DNA of 64,000 nucleotides from an uncultured Desulfovibrio sp. (lineage in GTDB: Bacteria; Desulfobacterota; Desulfovibrionia; Desulfovibrionales; Desulfovibrionaceae): NCBI GenBank assembly GCA_900541395.1, contig UQJT01000005.1, positions 39,371 through 103,370 of the forward strand. Reading direction: 5' to 3'. Made by a program: the position numbers and the translations under genes. The notes below the pieces were generated by a model. It did not search any database. It was not told the DNA's origin and was given only the letters and a program-made list of their open reading frames with translations. Positions 30,590 to 39,717 of the stretch are shown one piece after another; position 1 is the first letter of the stretch; each line of letters begins with the position of its first letter.

Positions 30590-30983
30590 ATTGTTTCGGC
30601 TTGCCTTTTTGGACTAGTAGGAATAAATCTTAAAAACTAATGATTCATAAAAAATATCTGACAGGTAATAAGGTGACATCAGGGCATTTGCACTTTGGAA
30701 ATGCTCCACAGAGTCGAGCATAGCGAAATTTTTTTTCTGTTCTTTTCGTCCGTAAAGCGTTTCACGCCAAAGGCTGAAGGCATTGCGCCGACGGCCGATT
30801 CCTTTGCGGCGTTGCCGCGCGCCGGGCAGCCCCAAGGGCCATGCCTGTAGTCGCAGGGCCGCAGGCGCGGCCAGAAGAGCGGGCGACGGCTTCAAGCGTG
30901 AAACTTATAAGTGATAAAGCATGTTATGTTGAATGAGGGCGCTTTCAAAGTTGAACTGCTCCATAAGGTTGAATGAGGGACGT
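30590..30983. other. Intergenic region before the chemoreceptor gene
   Basis: No gene was seen. It holds dispersed repeat copy B (30682-30791), a short AT-rich patch near 30610-30660, and a direct repeat of TTGAATGAGGG (about 30930 and 30970) whose second copy supplies the ribosome site of the chemoreceptor gene. Confidence 0.5.
30682..30791 (+). repeat. Dispersed hairpin repeat, copy B (long form)
   Basis: The stem GCATTTGCACTTTGGAAATGC is followed by GAGTCGAGCATAGCGAAA and, after about 20 nt, TCCGTAAAGCGTTTCACGC with GGCTGAAGGC. These blocks match copy C at 5534-5640 in order and spacing. Confidence 0.6.
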
Positions 30984-32744
30984 ATGCACTGGAATAATTT
31001 TTCCTTGAGAAAAAAGCTGGTTTTCAGTTTCGGCGGCGGCTTGCTGCTTATGGTGGTATTCGCGCTCGTAGCGTTGGGGTTGATCCGGTCCATTACGGAC
31101 GAAGCGGATTTGGCCTTGGCCAAGCACGAGTTTGCGCTGACCCTGACCTTGCGTGAGGTGGATCATCTGAGGTGGGCCGAAGTGGTCGGCGATTTCGTGG
31201 CCAACCACGACCCCTCCCGCGTCGCGCTGAATGTGCAGACCGACGGCACCAAGTGCGTTTTCGGCGTCTGGTTTTATGGCGACGGCCGAGCCGAGCTGGA
31301 AAAGCTGGTGCCCGCGGCCCGAACTTACTTCGACGCTTTGGAAGCCCCTCATCTCGCGATGCACAAAAGCGCCCTCCACGTGGAAGAACTGGTGAAACAG
31401 GGCGACGAATCCGCCGCCCTGGCCGCCTATGAGCAGGAAACCCGGATCATGTCGGAGCAAGTGGCGGAGTTGCTGTCCCAAATCCGGAACGTGGTGGCCG
31501 CCGAAGCGAATCAGGACGCCGCTTCCTACCGCTCCCTGGCCGATGCGGCGCCGCAATGCATGGCGTTTTTGCTGTTGGTGGCTGTGGTCGGGTCGTTGGG
31601 GGCGGGCTACGTCATTTATCGATCCCTGGCCCGGCCGGTGCACGGTCTGGCGGCCAAGGCCAAGGCTGTGGCCGAGGGTAATTTGGATATCGAGTTGAAC
31701 CTCGAGCGCCGCGACGAAGTGGGACAACTGGCCCAGGCTCTGAACAGCATGGTGGCCAGTCTCAAGGCCAAGCTGCTCGAAAGCGAAACCAAGTCGGCCG
31801 AGGCCAAGGCCAACGCCGCGGCCGCCCAAAGCGCGTTGGCGGAAAGCGAGGCCAAGGAACGGCGTATATCGGTCATGCTGGATACCATGGCCGATATCTC
31901 GACGCGAGCGGACGACATCGCCCGCCGCCTGGCCGAATTGTCCGGTTCTCTGGCCGATCGGGTGGAGGATGTGGCGCGCGGCAGCGAGGAGCAGTATGAT
32001 CATGTGGCGTCCAACGCGGCCGCTGTGTCCGAATTGGCGTCCACGGCCGAATCCATCGCGGGCAACGCCCGGGATACCGCGGGCGGGGCGGAACGCACCA
32101 AGGAGCAGGCCGCCGGAGGCGTGGATGTGGTGCGGCGTTGCGGCGAGGCCATTACCCGGGTGGCCGAGCTGGCCGGGCAGCATTTTCAGGACATACAGGA
32201 ACTGGGCCGCATGGCCGACAGCATTACCGGCATCATGAGCGTTATTTCCGATATCGCGGACCAGACCAATTTGCTGGCGCTTAACGCGGCCATCGAGGCC
32301 GCCCGCGCGGGCGAGGCAGGCAAGGGCTTCGCCGTGGTGGCGGACGAAGTGCGCAAGTTGGCCGATAAAACCATGAAAGCCACCGAGGATGTGGGCCGTA
32401 AAATAAGCTCCATTCAAGAATCCATCCACACCAGCGTGATGTTTATGGAGCAGGCGAAGGACGCCACAATGTCGGCCAACGACCTGGCGTTGGAGTCCGG
32501 CGCCACATTGCGGCAAATTCTGGACCTGGCGGAGGCCAATACCGACAACGTGCACGGCATCGCCACCGCCGCCCAGCAGCAGACCGCCACGGTGGAGGAT
32601 ATGGCCCGCAGTATGCAGGCGGTGCGCGACATCGCCTCTCATACCAACGAGGGCATGCGCGAAGCGGCCGGGCTGGTTCGGTCGGTGGCGGAAATGGCTG
32701 AAGATTTGCAAGGTCTTATCGAGCAGCTCCGACATCAGGACTGA
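30984..32744 (+). CDS. Methyl-accepting chemotaxis protein with extracytoplasmic CZB-like domain
   Basis: 586 residues starting at ATG 30984 (GAGGGA upstream). TM1 is about residues 13-35 and TM2 about 192-212. Between them lies a helical sensor with the ligand pattern of the chemoreceptor zinc-binding (CZB) domain: H61 in DHLRW, C91 in [10 protein letters not shown], and H123/H127 in [13 protein letters not shown] domain follows TM2, with the signalling hairpin at [37 protein letters not shown]. No C-terminal CheR pentapeptide is seen. Zinc or hypochlorite/thiol redox are plausible stimuli, inferred from CZB proteins in general, most of which are cytoplasmic. Confidence 0.9.
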   Translation: MHWNNFSLRKKLVFSFGGGLLLMVVFALVALGLIRSITDEADLALAKHEFALTLTLREVDHLRWAEVVGDFVANHDPSRVALNVQTDGTKCVFGVWFYGDGRAELEKLVPAARTYFDALEAPHLAMHKSALHVEELVKQGDESAALAAYEQETRIMSEQVAELLSQIRNVVAAEANQDAASYRSLADAAPQCMAFLLLVAVVGSLGAGYVIYRSLARPVHGLAAKAKAVAEGNLDIELNLERRDEVGQLAQALNSMVASLKAKLLESETKSAEAKANAAAAQSALAESEAKERRISVMLDTMADISTRADDIARRLAELSGSLADRVEDVARGSEEQYDHVASNAAAVSELASTAESIAGNARDTAGGAERTKEQAAGGVDVVRRCGEAITRVAELAGQHFQDIQELGRMADSITGIMSVISDIADQTNLLALNAAIEAARAGEAGKGFAVVADEVRKLADKTMKATEDVGRKISSIQESIHTSVMFMEQAKDATMSANDLALESGATLRQILDLAEANTDNVHGIATAAQQQTATVEDMARSMQAVRDIASHTNEGMREAAGLVRSVAEMAEDLQGLIEQLRHQD

Positions 32745-32788
32745 GCGCTTATGTTATGACATGCGCGCCCGGCATGGGCGCGAAAGAA

Positions 32789-32821
32789 AGCTCCCGGTCC
32801 ATACGGACCGGGGGCTTTTTA
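32789..32821 (+). terminator. Intrinsic terminator of the chemoreceptor gene
   Basis: CTCCCGGTCC pairs with GGACCGGGGG around ATAC, followed by CTTTTT, 45 nt past the stop codon. Confidence 0.85.
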
Positions 32822-32900
32822 CAGAATGGCTCCAGCGCGGCGGCGGTATGGCTGGCCAGAGATGAATGGCGGAACACTCGCTTGCGCGGAAAGGGAGTGC

Positions 32901-34301
32901 TTAGAGCAATCCCAGCGGAGGAGCCAAGAGCATCATGAGAGGCGTGAGGATGACGACCCAGGCCAGGGAAATGTAGACGCCTGGCTTGAACATGTCGTAC
33001 ATGCGGTAGTAACCGGCGGGATAGGTGACGAGAGGAACGGAATCGAGAGGGAGAAGGAAGGCGGCGGAGACGCTGAAGGTCATGGGCAGGGCGAGCAGAG
33101 CCGGGTTTACGCCCATGTTGCCGGCCAGAACCACGACCGCGGGCATGAGCACGGCGACCAGAGCGGTGATGACGGGAATGACCAGGTGCGCGACTATGGT
33201 GAACAGGGAGATGACGCCGATGAACACAGCCACATGCAGTCCGGTTATGCCCCCCAGACAGGCGTCGACCAGCCAGGTGGCGCCGCCGTTTTCAAAGAGG
33301 ATCATACCCAGAGCGTTGGCCGCCCCGATGAGCATGAGAATATCCCAGGCTATGTGGTTCTTGTCCTTTGTCCAATCGATGAGGTTTACGCGGGGCAGGG
33401 CGAAGGGGACGCTGCCCAGGAACGCGGCCACGGGCAAAGAAAGACCCGCGAGCGAGCACGAGCACCACAGAAGGAAGTTGACGGCGAGCAGGATGAGAAA
33501 GAATATTTCATCCCGGGTAAGGGGGCCAAGTTCTTTGAACTGCCTTTCCACTTCGTCCATACCGGCCAGGCGGCTCATTTCCGGATGAAAAACGCGGAGG
33601 AGGACGAAGCAGGTTACCGGGGTGATCAGCAGGACCATGGGAATGCCGAGCACCATCCATTTGAAAAAGGAAATGTCGACCTGAGCCATATCCTGCAGCA
33701 TGCCTATAGCCAGGATATTCACCGCGCTTCCGGCCGGTGTGCCGACCCCGCCTATGGTGCAGGCAAGGGGCAAACCCAGCATGAGAGCCTTGCCGAAGGC
33801 GCTGTCGCCCGGCTTGCAGCCGTTCTGATCCAGCACTTGCAGGCAAATGGGCAGCATCATGGCGCACACAGGAATATCCGCCAAAAAAGAGGAGAGAAGG
33901 GCGGATACCATCATGATGAAAAAGAGAAGGCGTTGCGGGCTGCCGTGTGACTTCAAACTGATCCAAAGCGTGATGCGCCTGGCCAAGCCTGATTTCTGGA
34001 AGGCGATGGCGATGCAGAACATGGCGAACACGAAGAAAATGGTCGGAGTCGCGAAATAGGACATGGCCTTGTCCAAGGGCACGGTACCCGTGACCACGGT
34101 CAGCAGGGTGAACAGAATGGAGCTCACGGCGATGGGCAGCAGATTGCTCACCCATGTGAGAACGGCGCACAACATCAGAGCTATGCTCTTCATGCCCTCC
34201 GGCGACAGATTTTCAGGCGCGGGAAGCGAAGTCAGAACAATGTAGAAGGCCGCGATGCCGAGGGCCGAAAGCAGTTTTCTGTTGGCGATGTCGTTGGTCA
34301 T
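32901..34301 (-). CDS. DASS/SLC13-family organic-anion:sodium symporter
   Basis: 466 residues with about 11-12 hydrophobic segments, the length and pattern of divalent anion:sodium symporters (CitT, SdcS). The sequence TWVSNLLPIAVSS and the sodium-site-like GVGTPAGSAVN are visible, and a second hairpin occurs late around PVITALVAVLMP. Substrates in the family are di- and tricarboxylates, sulfate and sulfonates; none can be assigned here. ATG 34301 is preceded by AAGGAGA. It lies 133 bp downstream of the flavoprotein gene, with a strong intercistronic hairpin in the gap, and is likely the importer for that enzyme's substrate. Confidence 0.88.
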   Translation of the reverse strand: MTNDIANRKLLSALGIAAFYIVLTSLPAPENLSPEGMKSIALMLCAVLTWVSNLLPIAVSSILFTLLTVVTGTVPLDKAMSYFATPTIFFVFAMFCIAIAFQKSGLARRITLWISLKSHGSPQRLLFFIMMVSALLSSFLADIPVCAMMLPICLQVLDQNGCKPGDSAFGKALMLGLPLACTIGGVGTPAGSAVNILAIGMLQDMAQVDISFFKWMVLGIPMVLLITPVTCFVLLRVFHPEMSRLAGMDEVERQFKELGPLTRDEIFFLILLAVNFLLWCSCSLAGLSLPVAAFLGSVPFALPRVNLIDWTKDKNHIAWDILMLIGAANALGMILFENGGATWLVDACLGGITGLHVAVFIGVISLFTIVAHLVIPVITALVAVLMPAVVVLAGNMGVNPALLALPMTFSVSAAFLLPLDSVPLVTYPAGYYRMYDMFKPGVYISLAWVVILTPLMMLLAPPLGLL

Positions 34302-34368
34302 GAATCTTCTCCTTGGGGAGAGGCTCCTTTGAGTTGGAGATGCCGGAGGCGGGGGCGGCGGACGCCTG

Positions 34369-34413
34369 CCCCGCGGCCGTGCCTTGCGCGCGGCGCAGGG
34401 CACGGCCGCGGGG
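34369..34413 (-). repeat. Intercistronic hairpin between flavoprotein and transporter genes
   Basis: Perfect 15-bp arms (CCCCGCGGCCGTGCC and its complement) with a 15-nt loop. There is no T-run. It sits in the 133-bp gap and probably sets relative mRNA stability or partial termination before the transporter gene. Confidence 0.6.
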
Positions 34414-34434
34414 CGCGTATGGGTATTTCGGGGT

Positions 34435-36120
34435 TCAGGCGTTCCAGCGGGGACGCCATTCCTTGATCACGCTGCCGTTCTGCTTGCGCACGGTCACGAA
34501 CTTGTCCGCCAGAAGGGGATTGGTGAAAGTGTAATCGGAACGACGGTGCAAATCGCGGCTTTCCTTGCGTTCCAGGGCGGCGTGCATGACGATTTCGCCA
34601 TTGTCCATGAGGTCGAGCGTTTCAATGGCGCGCATCAGACTGTGCGGGTCCTCCGCTTTTATCTGAGCTTCGGCGTCGCGGCGCAGATCGGCCAGATATT
34701 TGAGCCCGGCGTTCAACAGGGTGGCGGAGCGCAGGCGATGGGGGCCCGCCGCGGCATAAGAGTCCATGAGCTGCTGAAGGGCGAGGTTGGCTTCCTTCCA
34801 TGTCGCTCCCCGGGGCCGTTCCAGGAGGCTGCTGTAAAAGGCCGCCCTTTCCTCCACCCAGGGGGAGTGTTCGGCGTTCCGAATTCCGGCGTTCGCGGCG
34901 CTTCCGGCGGCGTTGCCGCCGGCGATCCACCCGTACACGGCCGATCCGGAAAGATCCGCCCGGAAGTTGCCCACCATGTCGCCCGCGGCATAGAGGCCGG
35001 GCACCGATGTCTGACCGTCGATGTCGATTTCCAGACCGCGTCCGATAATGAAGGGTTCATACTGCATGAACTCCACGGCATGTCGGGAAGGATCAAGACC
35101 CGATTCATCCATGTAATTGACCAGTGCGGTCAGTCCTTCGCTGTGCATGCCCTCGCGCATGAATCCCAGATCCTCGGGGCTGCTCTGAGTGCAGTCGATA
35201 TAGGCCGGGCCCGATCCGTTGAGGATGACGTCCGAATAGGCGCTGTTCCAGATATCGCAGGTGATGTCGCCCACGCTGCGGGTAGCGCGTTCCACGAAGG
35301 GACCGAGCAGCCTGCCGTCGGGATAACGATACACGCCGATCCAGGTGGATTTGCCGGCCCGGGAGAAAAATTTGGGACCGGCGTGGCGGTAGGGCATTTC
35401 CATGTTCACCATCTTTGCCCCGATGCGCCAACCTTGGGCTTGTCCGGCTCCCGCGCAGGCGGGACACCATGCGGTGTTGAAGGGCGCCCCGGGCGAGCCC
35501 GCCGCCGGATAAAGGCGGTTGGCGGACCCTGTGGTCAGGATGACTTTGCGGGCGCGGATCACTGTGAAGCGCGGTTCGGCATTGCTGAGATCCAGGGCGA
35601 GAGCTCCCGCGATTTCTCCGTCCAGCACGATGAGATCCAGCACCGGGTGGCGGTTGAGGATGCGGACCCCTTCTTTTTTGGCCTGGCGGGTCAGTACTGT
35701 TTTTTGATTGTGGCCGTCATATTTGAGCCAGATGCGCGGGCGTCCGGGAAAGGCGTGCCCCATGAATTCGTAGTCTTCCCCGAACGGTTTCATGTTGATG
35801 CCCCATTCGTGCCACAAGTCGGCCAAATGGAGGCTTTCCTCCAGGAATCGCAGCGAAAGCGTTTCGTCGTGGTAGGCTCCCACCTGGCTCTGCCGCAGTT
35901 CCTTCAGGATGACTCCGATATCTTTGCCGTGGGCTTTGGGATAGTAGCAGCAGAAGTGATCGTTGCCTGTGGCCCCGGAGCCTGAACGGCGGGTATCCGC
36001 CTTTTCCGCGACCAGAACGTCCACGCCGCCGCGAACCGCCGCGATGGCCGCGCACATGCCGCCAATGCCGCCGCCGACGATCAGCACATCCGTATTGATG
36101 GGAGTATTGAAGCTGAGCAT
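34435..36120 (-). CDS. AprA/fumarate-reductase-like FAD flavoprotein, substrate unknown
   Basis: 561 residues from ATG 36120 (GGAGG upstream). The dinucleotide fold LIVGGGIGGMCAA is at residues 13-25, then EKADTRRSGSGATGND, the FAD_binding_2 continuation at TTGSANRLYP, and the second FAD motif VPGLYAAGDMVGN with YGWIAGGNAAGSAA. The C-terminal helical domain resembles AprA and SdhA/FrdA. No signal peptide is present, so it is cytoplasmic. It is 17 bp downstream of an AprB-like two-cluster ferredoxin and would exchange electrons through it. True APS reductase is unlikely: the protein is shorter than AprA, and the pair is tied to an organic-anion transporter and a sigma-54 activator. It probably reduces or oxidises an imported acid. 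Confidence 0.85.
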   Translation of the reverse strand: MLSFNTPINTDVLIVGGGIGGMCAAIAAVRGGVDVLVAEKADTRRSGSGATGNDHFCCYYPKAHGKDIGVILKELRQSQVGAYHDETLSLRFLEESLHLADLWHEWGINMKPFGEDYEFMGHAFPGRPRIWLKYDGHNQKTVLTRQAKKEGVRILNRHPVLDLIVLDGEIAGALALDLSNAEPRFTVIRARKVILTTGSANRLYPAAGSPGAPFNTAWCPACAGAGQAQGWRIGAKMVNMEMPYRHAGPKFFSRAGKSTWIGVYRYPDGRLLGPFVERATRSVGDITCDIWNSAYSDVILNGSGPAYIDCTQSSPEDLGFMREGMHSEGLTALVNYMDESGLDPSRHAVEFMQYEPFIIGRGLEIDIDGQTSVPGLYAAGDMVGNFRADLSGSAVYGWIAGGNAAGSAANAGIRNAEHSPWVEERAAFYSSLLERPRGATWKEANLALQQLMDSYAAAGPHRLRSATLLNAGLKYLADLRRDAEAQIKAEDPHSLMRAIETLDLMDNGEIVMHAALERKESRDLHRRSDYTFTNPLLADKFVTVRKQNGSVIKEWRPRWNA

Positions 36121-36137
36121 GATGTCCTCCGGAAAGA

Positions 36138-36368
36138 CTAATTGTGCAGGGAAGATGCTTCGACGTGCAGAACCATGTAATTGAGCGGAAGACGCAGCTT
36201 TACCGCCTGAGAGGGACAGTCGGCCACGCACGCGTTGCAGTGCCAGCACTCTTCCGGATAAGCCACCTGCGGCGTCTGGTTTTTTTCATGCTTGAACAAC
36301 TGCATGGGGCAAACGGCGGCGCACATGCCGCAACGGGTGCAGCGATCCTCAAGGATATAAGGGGGCAT
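36138..36368 (-). CDS. AprB-like ferredoxin with two [4Fe-4S] clusters
   Basis: 76 residues with C10-x2-C13-x2-C16-x3-C20-P and C41-x2-C44-x2-C47-x3-C51-P, two full [4Fe-4S] motifs with an 8-10 residue insert between them as in AprB-type subunits. The tail (LPLNYMVLHVEASS) may embrace the flavoprotein as the AprB tail does. AAGGAG precedes ATG 36368. It is the first gene after a sigma-54-type promoter, so the electron carrier, flavoenzyme and transporter form one transcription unit. Confidence 0.92.
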   Translation of the reverse strand: MPPYILEDRCTRCGMCAAVCPMQLFKHEKNQTPQVAYPEECWHCNACVADCPSQAVKLRLPLNYMVLHVEASSLHN

Positions 36369-36413
36369 GGGATTCTCCTTGTTTAAGGGTTGAGGATTCC
36401 GCTCCCCTTCTTG

Positions 36414-36427
36414 GCAAGAAGCATGCC
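36414..36427 (-). promoter_or_regulatory. Sigma-54 (-24/-12) promoter of the ferredoxin-flavoprotein-transporter operon
   Basis: GGCATGCTTCTTGC on the minus strand fits GGCACG-N4-TTGC with one mismatch and the required GG-N10-GC spacing. It lies about 46 nt before the ferredoxin ATG. The divergent neighbour is a sigma-54 activator. Confidence 0.7.
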
Positions 36428-36452
36428 TTGCAATATATATATAAATATCAAT

Positions 36453-36468
36453 ATGTTACATGTAACAT
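36453..36468. promoter_or_regulatory. 16-bp perfect palindrome, likely activator site
   Basis: ATGTTACATGTAACAT is self-complementary and lies about 50 bp upstream of the sigma-54 promoter, between it and the divergent activator gene. This is where an enhancer or autoregulatory site is expected. Confidence 0.6.
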
Positions 36469-36475
36469 GTCGGGC

Positions 36476-36503
36476 TTGACTTTTAATTTTTGCCAGGTAG
36501 TTT
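36476..36503 (+). promoter_or_regulatory. Possible sigma-70 promoter of the activator gene
   Basis: TTGACT (36476-36481), a 16-nt spacer and TAGTTT (36498-36503). The -35 is good and the -10 is weak. Confidence 0.3.
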
Positions 36504-36539
36504 TGCAAAAAATAATGTCATTTTTTACAAGGAGCCGCC

Positions 36540-38156
36540 TTGAAAATCCCTCCCTCCCTTGAGGGGGCCGCCATGTCGCTGCTGGCCATGTACCGTATGG
36601 TCGGTCTGCGAAACGCCCTGCTCTACTTGCGCGACACGCTGCAAGATATGCTGCCCCTTGTCCGCATCAACGCCATTCTCTGTTCTCCTGACGGGGATAT
36701 GGTGATTTCCGTGGCGGACACCAGCCTGATAAATGTTTCCAACAAGTATAAGAGTGAAAAGCGTCACTCGCCCTTGGTGTGCCCGCATCAGCTGGATGAA
36801 AACCTCATTATCGGAGATCTTGAGCCATACAAGAAGATCACCATGCAAAAGCATCAGGGGATTGCGGATATGCCCCATTTGCAGCACCGCTCCCTGTTGC
36901 GCCTGCCCCTGTTTCATACCGGCGGAACCATCTTTCTCTTCAATTTCTGGTCGGATAATCGTAAGGCTTTCCATCCGGATGATGTGGAGCCTTTGCGTCG
37001 CTTGCTCGGCTCGTTGGTGGAGGAATTGAAAGCCAACCTTTCCTCCATCAAGCTGCGTGAACCTCAATATTCATCCGAGCCCGGACTCAGCGGCAGGGAA
37101 AAGCTGGCTCTGCGCCCCGCCCTGGCCCGTGTGCGCGGCTTGCTTGAGCAAGTGGCGGACACGGACAGCACAGTGCTGATCCTGGGAGAAACCGGCACCG
37201 GCAAGGAAGCCGTGGCGGATGCGATCCATGAATTGTCCGATCGGCGTGATGGGCCTTTCATCAAGGTGAATTGCGGCGCCATACCGGAAGGTCTATTGGA
37301 CAGCGAACTGTTCGGGCACGAAAAAGGGGCCTTCACCGGAGCTGTGAACTTCCGTCCCGGCTATTTTGAAATGGCGAACGGAGGCACAATTTTTCTGGAT
37401 GAAATAGGCGAAATGCCGCTTTCGGCGCAAACCCGCCTGCTGCGCGTGCTGGAAGGCGGCATGGCGCACAGGGTGGGGGGGACGGCTTTTCCGGTGAACG
37501 TCAGGGTTATCGCGGCGTCCCATGACAATCTGCCTCTTAAGGTGCGGGACGGGCGCTTTCGCAAAGACCTCTGGTTTCGTCTTTCCGTCTTTCCCGTACA
37601 GATACCTCCGTTGCGCTTTTGCATAGAGGACATTCCTCCCCTGGTCACCCGCTTCATCGAGGCAAAAAGTCGACGCATGAAACTGCCGTTTATCCCCAAA
37701 GTGAAGGACAGTGATTTGTATGCCCTGTACAGCTACGCCTGGCCGGGAAACGTGCGGGAGCTGGAACATGTGGTTGAACGCGCCTTGATCCTGTACAGAG
37801 GGAAGGAACATGAGGGCTGCCTCCGCTTTTCCACGGATTCCCCCCTTGATGGGGGCTGCGCTCTCGCGGAGACAAGGGGCGAAAACAGCGAATGGCCCTC
37901 TCTCCGGGAGCATGAGAATCGCTATATTCGGGACGTGCTTGAACACTGCGGCGGCAAGCTGACAGGCGAAGGAGGCGCCACGGAAATTTTAAAAATCCAG
38001 TACGCCACGCTGAAGGCCCGGATGCGGAAACTCGGCATTCCGGAAAAAGGGAGGGGAAAGCGCGAGAAAGAAACAGCGCAACAAGTTGATCAAAATTTCC
38101 TTTATGGTCTGACCCTCCCTTCAGAAAGTACGGAGTCGAGCGGCGGACCCGACTAA
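36540..38156 (+). CDS. Sigma-54-dependent transcriptional activator (GAF-like, AAA+, Fis-type HTH)
   Basis: 538 residues. The start is a TTG with a strong AAGGAG 5 nt before it; the ATG at 36573 is the alternative. Residues 20-165 look like a GAF-type sensor ([37 protein letters not shown]). The AAA+ domain has Walker A GETGTGKE (216-223), the sigma-54 contact loop GAFTGA (263-268), Walker [12 protein letters not shown] and the WPGNVREL arginine-sensor region. The C-terminus ([27 protein letters not shown]) is a Fis/FhlA-type HTH. It is divergent from the ferredoxin-flavoprotein-transporter operon and very likely activates it in response to a small molecule bound by the N-domain. Confidence 0.93.
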   Translation: MKIPPSLEGAAMSLLAMYRMVGLRNALLYLRDTLQDMLPLVRINAILCSPDGDMVISVADTSLINVSNKYKSEKRHSPLVCPHQLDENLIIGDLEPYKKITMQKHQGIADMPHLQHRSLLRLPLFHTGGTIFLFNFWSDNRKAFHPDDVEPLRRLLGSLVEELKANLSSIKLREPQYSSEPGLSGREKLALRPALARVRGLLEQVADTDSTVLILGETGTGKEAVADAIHELSDRRDGPFIKVNCGAIPEGLLDSELFGHEKGAFTGAVNFRPGYFEMANGGTIFLDEIGEMPLSAQTRLLRVLEGGMAHRVGGTAFPVNVRVIAASHDNLPLKVRDGRFRKDLWFRLSVFPVQIPPLRFCIEDIPPLVTRFIEAKSRRMKLPFIPKVKDSDLYALYSYAWPGNVRELEHVVERALILYRGKEHEGCLRFSTDSPLDGGCALAETRGENSEWPSLREHENRYIRDVLEHCGGKLTGEGGATEILKIQYATLKARMRKLGIPEKGRGKREKETAQQVDQNFLYGLTLPSESTESSGGPD

Positions 38157-38159
38157 CAC

Positions 38160-38202
38160 AAAGCTCGCCGGAACAAACCAATGTTTTGTTCCGGCGAGCT
38201 TT
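38160..38202. terminator. Bidirectional intrinsic terminator
   Basis: Perfect 18-bp arms (AAAGCTCGCCGGAACAAA and its complement) with a 7-nt loop. The arms end in TTT on the plus strand and are A-flanked for the minus strand. It lies 4 nt after the activator stop, between convergent genes. Confidence 0.85.
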
Positions 38203-38287
38203 AGCCGGCAGTGGCCGAAGGGGCCTGGCTGCGGCGGGAGCGCGGCCGCCTTAAGCGGATTTTCAACAGTCCCGGGATGTCTTTTTA

Positions 38288-38314
38288 AAGCATTTCGCTC
38301 TTGAAATGTTCTAG
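38288..38314 (-). repeat. Dispersed hairpin repeat, copy D (stem only)
   Basis: On the minus strand GAACATTTC, AAGAG, GAAATGCTT follows immediately after, and overlaps, the TAG stop of the FadL-like gene. Short T/A runs after it could let it act as a weak terminator. Confidence 0.45.
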
Positions 38315-39552
38315 AACGTATAGCCCAGGCTGACGCCCACGTTGTGGGCGCGCACGTTGTGCGAACGTCCGGGCAGTACCGTCAGGTCGTTGGCGGCCTG
38401 GTCATAACTCAAATCGCGCACCTTGATGAAGGTATAGCCGATATCGAGCGTCCACTGATTCCAGAAGAAGCCCGCGCCCAGGGTAAAATACTGGCGGCCG
38501 TTGGAGGGCACCAGGTAGTCGGCGTTGGCGTGGTTCATGGGGCTGGTTTCATAAGTGTAGCCCGCGCGCAGGGCCAGCCAGTCCAGCGGCTTGTATTCCA
38601 CGCTGCCGCTGAAGGCCCAGGTGTCGCGCCAGTGTTTGGGCTGGATGAGCACCTGATTGGTCGGATTTTCGAGATAGATGTCCAGATGCCGGTAATTGCT
38701 CCAGGTATTGCAGACCACGTCGGCTTCAAAGCTCAGATTGGGGCGGGGTTTCCAGGCCACGCCCAGGCTGATGGTGTCGGGCAGACTCATGGTGCCGTGC
38801 AGATCGGAATTGAGCATAGGCGGCAGATGAGGATTGACAAGTCCGAGCTGCTTGTCCCAACGCGCCGTGCCGTGGATGTTGAGGGCCATGCGGCTGCGGT
38901 AGGCCAGGCCGGCGGACCACTGGTCGTTGAAGCGCACGTGCAGCGCGAGGTTGGCGCCCAGGGCTCCGCCCATGCCCTTGAGCTTGGAGCGGTTGTCGGC
39001 AGGTCCCAATTGATAATGCTGTTTCAGGGTCATGTCGCCGCCGGAAAATTCAATCCCCGCCGCGACGGAAACATGATCGTTGATTTTCCACGCGATGTTG
39101 GGGTTGACGGTAATGGTGTGCACCACCACGTCGGTCATGCCCGCGCTGCCCGGCCAGTTGCCAGGAAAGCCGTTGCCCAGGCCGAAACGGGGGAAAACGC
39201 CTACGCCCAGCCACAGGCTGTCCGTCATCTGGTGGGTGGCGTAAAAGTGCGGCAGAATCCAGTAGTCCTTTTTGGCGTCGGTGTCGGTGGTTTTACCATT
39301 CACGCGGGTTTCAATGCTGCCCGAGGGCAGCGACAGGGCGGAGCCGAACATCAGGGTGGTGCCCGGCAACTGGGTGATGCCGGCCGGATTGTAGGCCACG
39401 GCCGAGGCGTCGTCCGCGCGGGCGACCATGCCGCCGGCCAGCGCCATGCCGCGCGCGCTCCATTCGGTAATGCCGAAACCTTCGGCGCGGGCGCCGGAGG
39501 CGGTGACGGCCAGCACCAGGGCCGCGCCGATCAGGGAAGTGAGGTGTTTCAT
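38311..39552 (-). CDS. FadL/OmpP1/TodX-family outer membrane channel
   Basis: 413 residues with a Sec signal (MKHLTSLIGAALVLAVTASGARA, cut before EGFG). The family N-terminal plug sequence follows: GITEWSARGMALAGGMVARADDASAVAYNPAGIT. The rest alternates as amphipathic beta strands and ends in LGYTF, an outer-membrane C-terminal signature. FadL proteins pass long-chain fatty acids or hydrophobic organics through the outer membrane. AAGGAA lies before ATG 39552. It is convergent with the sigma-54 activator; no fatty-acid degradation gene is adjacent. Confidence 0.92.
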   Translation of the reverse strand: MKHLTSLIGAALVLAVTASGARAEGFGITEWSARGMALAGGMVARADDASAVAYNPAGITQLPGTTLMFGSALSLPSGSIETRVNGKTTDTDAKKDYWILPHFYATHQMTDSLWLGVGVFPRFGLGNGFPGNWPGSAGMTDVVVHTITVNPNIAWKINDHVSVAAGIEFSGGDMTLKQHYQLGPADNRSKLKGMGGALGANLALHVRFNDQWSAGLAYRSRMALNIHGTARWDKQLGLVNPHLPPMLNSDLHGTMSLPDTISLGVAWKPRPNLSFEADVVCNTWSNYRHLDIYLENPTNQVLIQPKHWRDTWAFSGSVEYKPLDWLALRAGYTYETSPMNHANADYLVPSNGRQYFTLGAGFFWNQWTLDIGYTFIKVRDLSYDQAANDLTVLPGRSHNVRAHNVGVSLGYTF

Positions 39553-39717
39553 GCCCGATTCCTTGCGGTGGGATGGGGGCTCAAAGCCCGGTTGGAAATA
39601 ATGTGAGTACACACTGCAAAAGGCCTCGTACGCCGCTAAGCGGCGTGAGGCCGAAATCTGATTATACCGTTTCGGAAAAAGAAGATAGTTTTTTTTACAG
39701 GTCGACGACCGGGGGGC

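Noticed and set aside
34435..36368. True adenylylsulfate reductase aprBA
   Set aside because: The flavoprotein is about 100 residues shorter than AprA with a different N-terminus, and the context is an organic-anion transporter and a sigma-54 activator, not sat/qmo.
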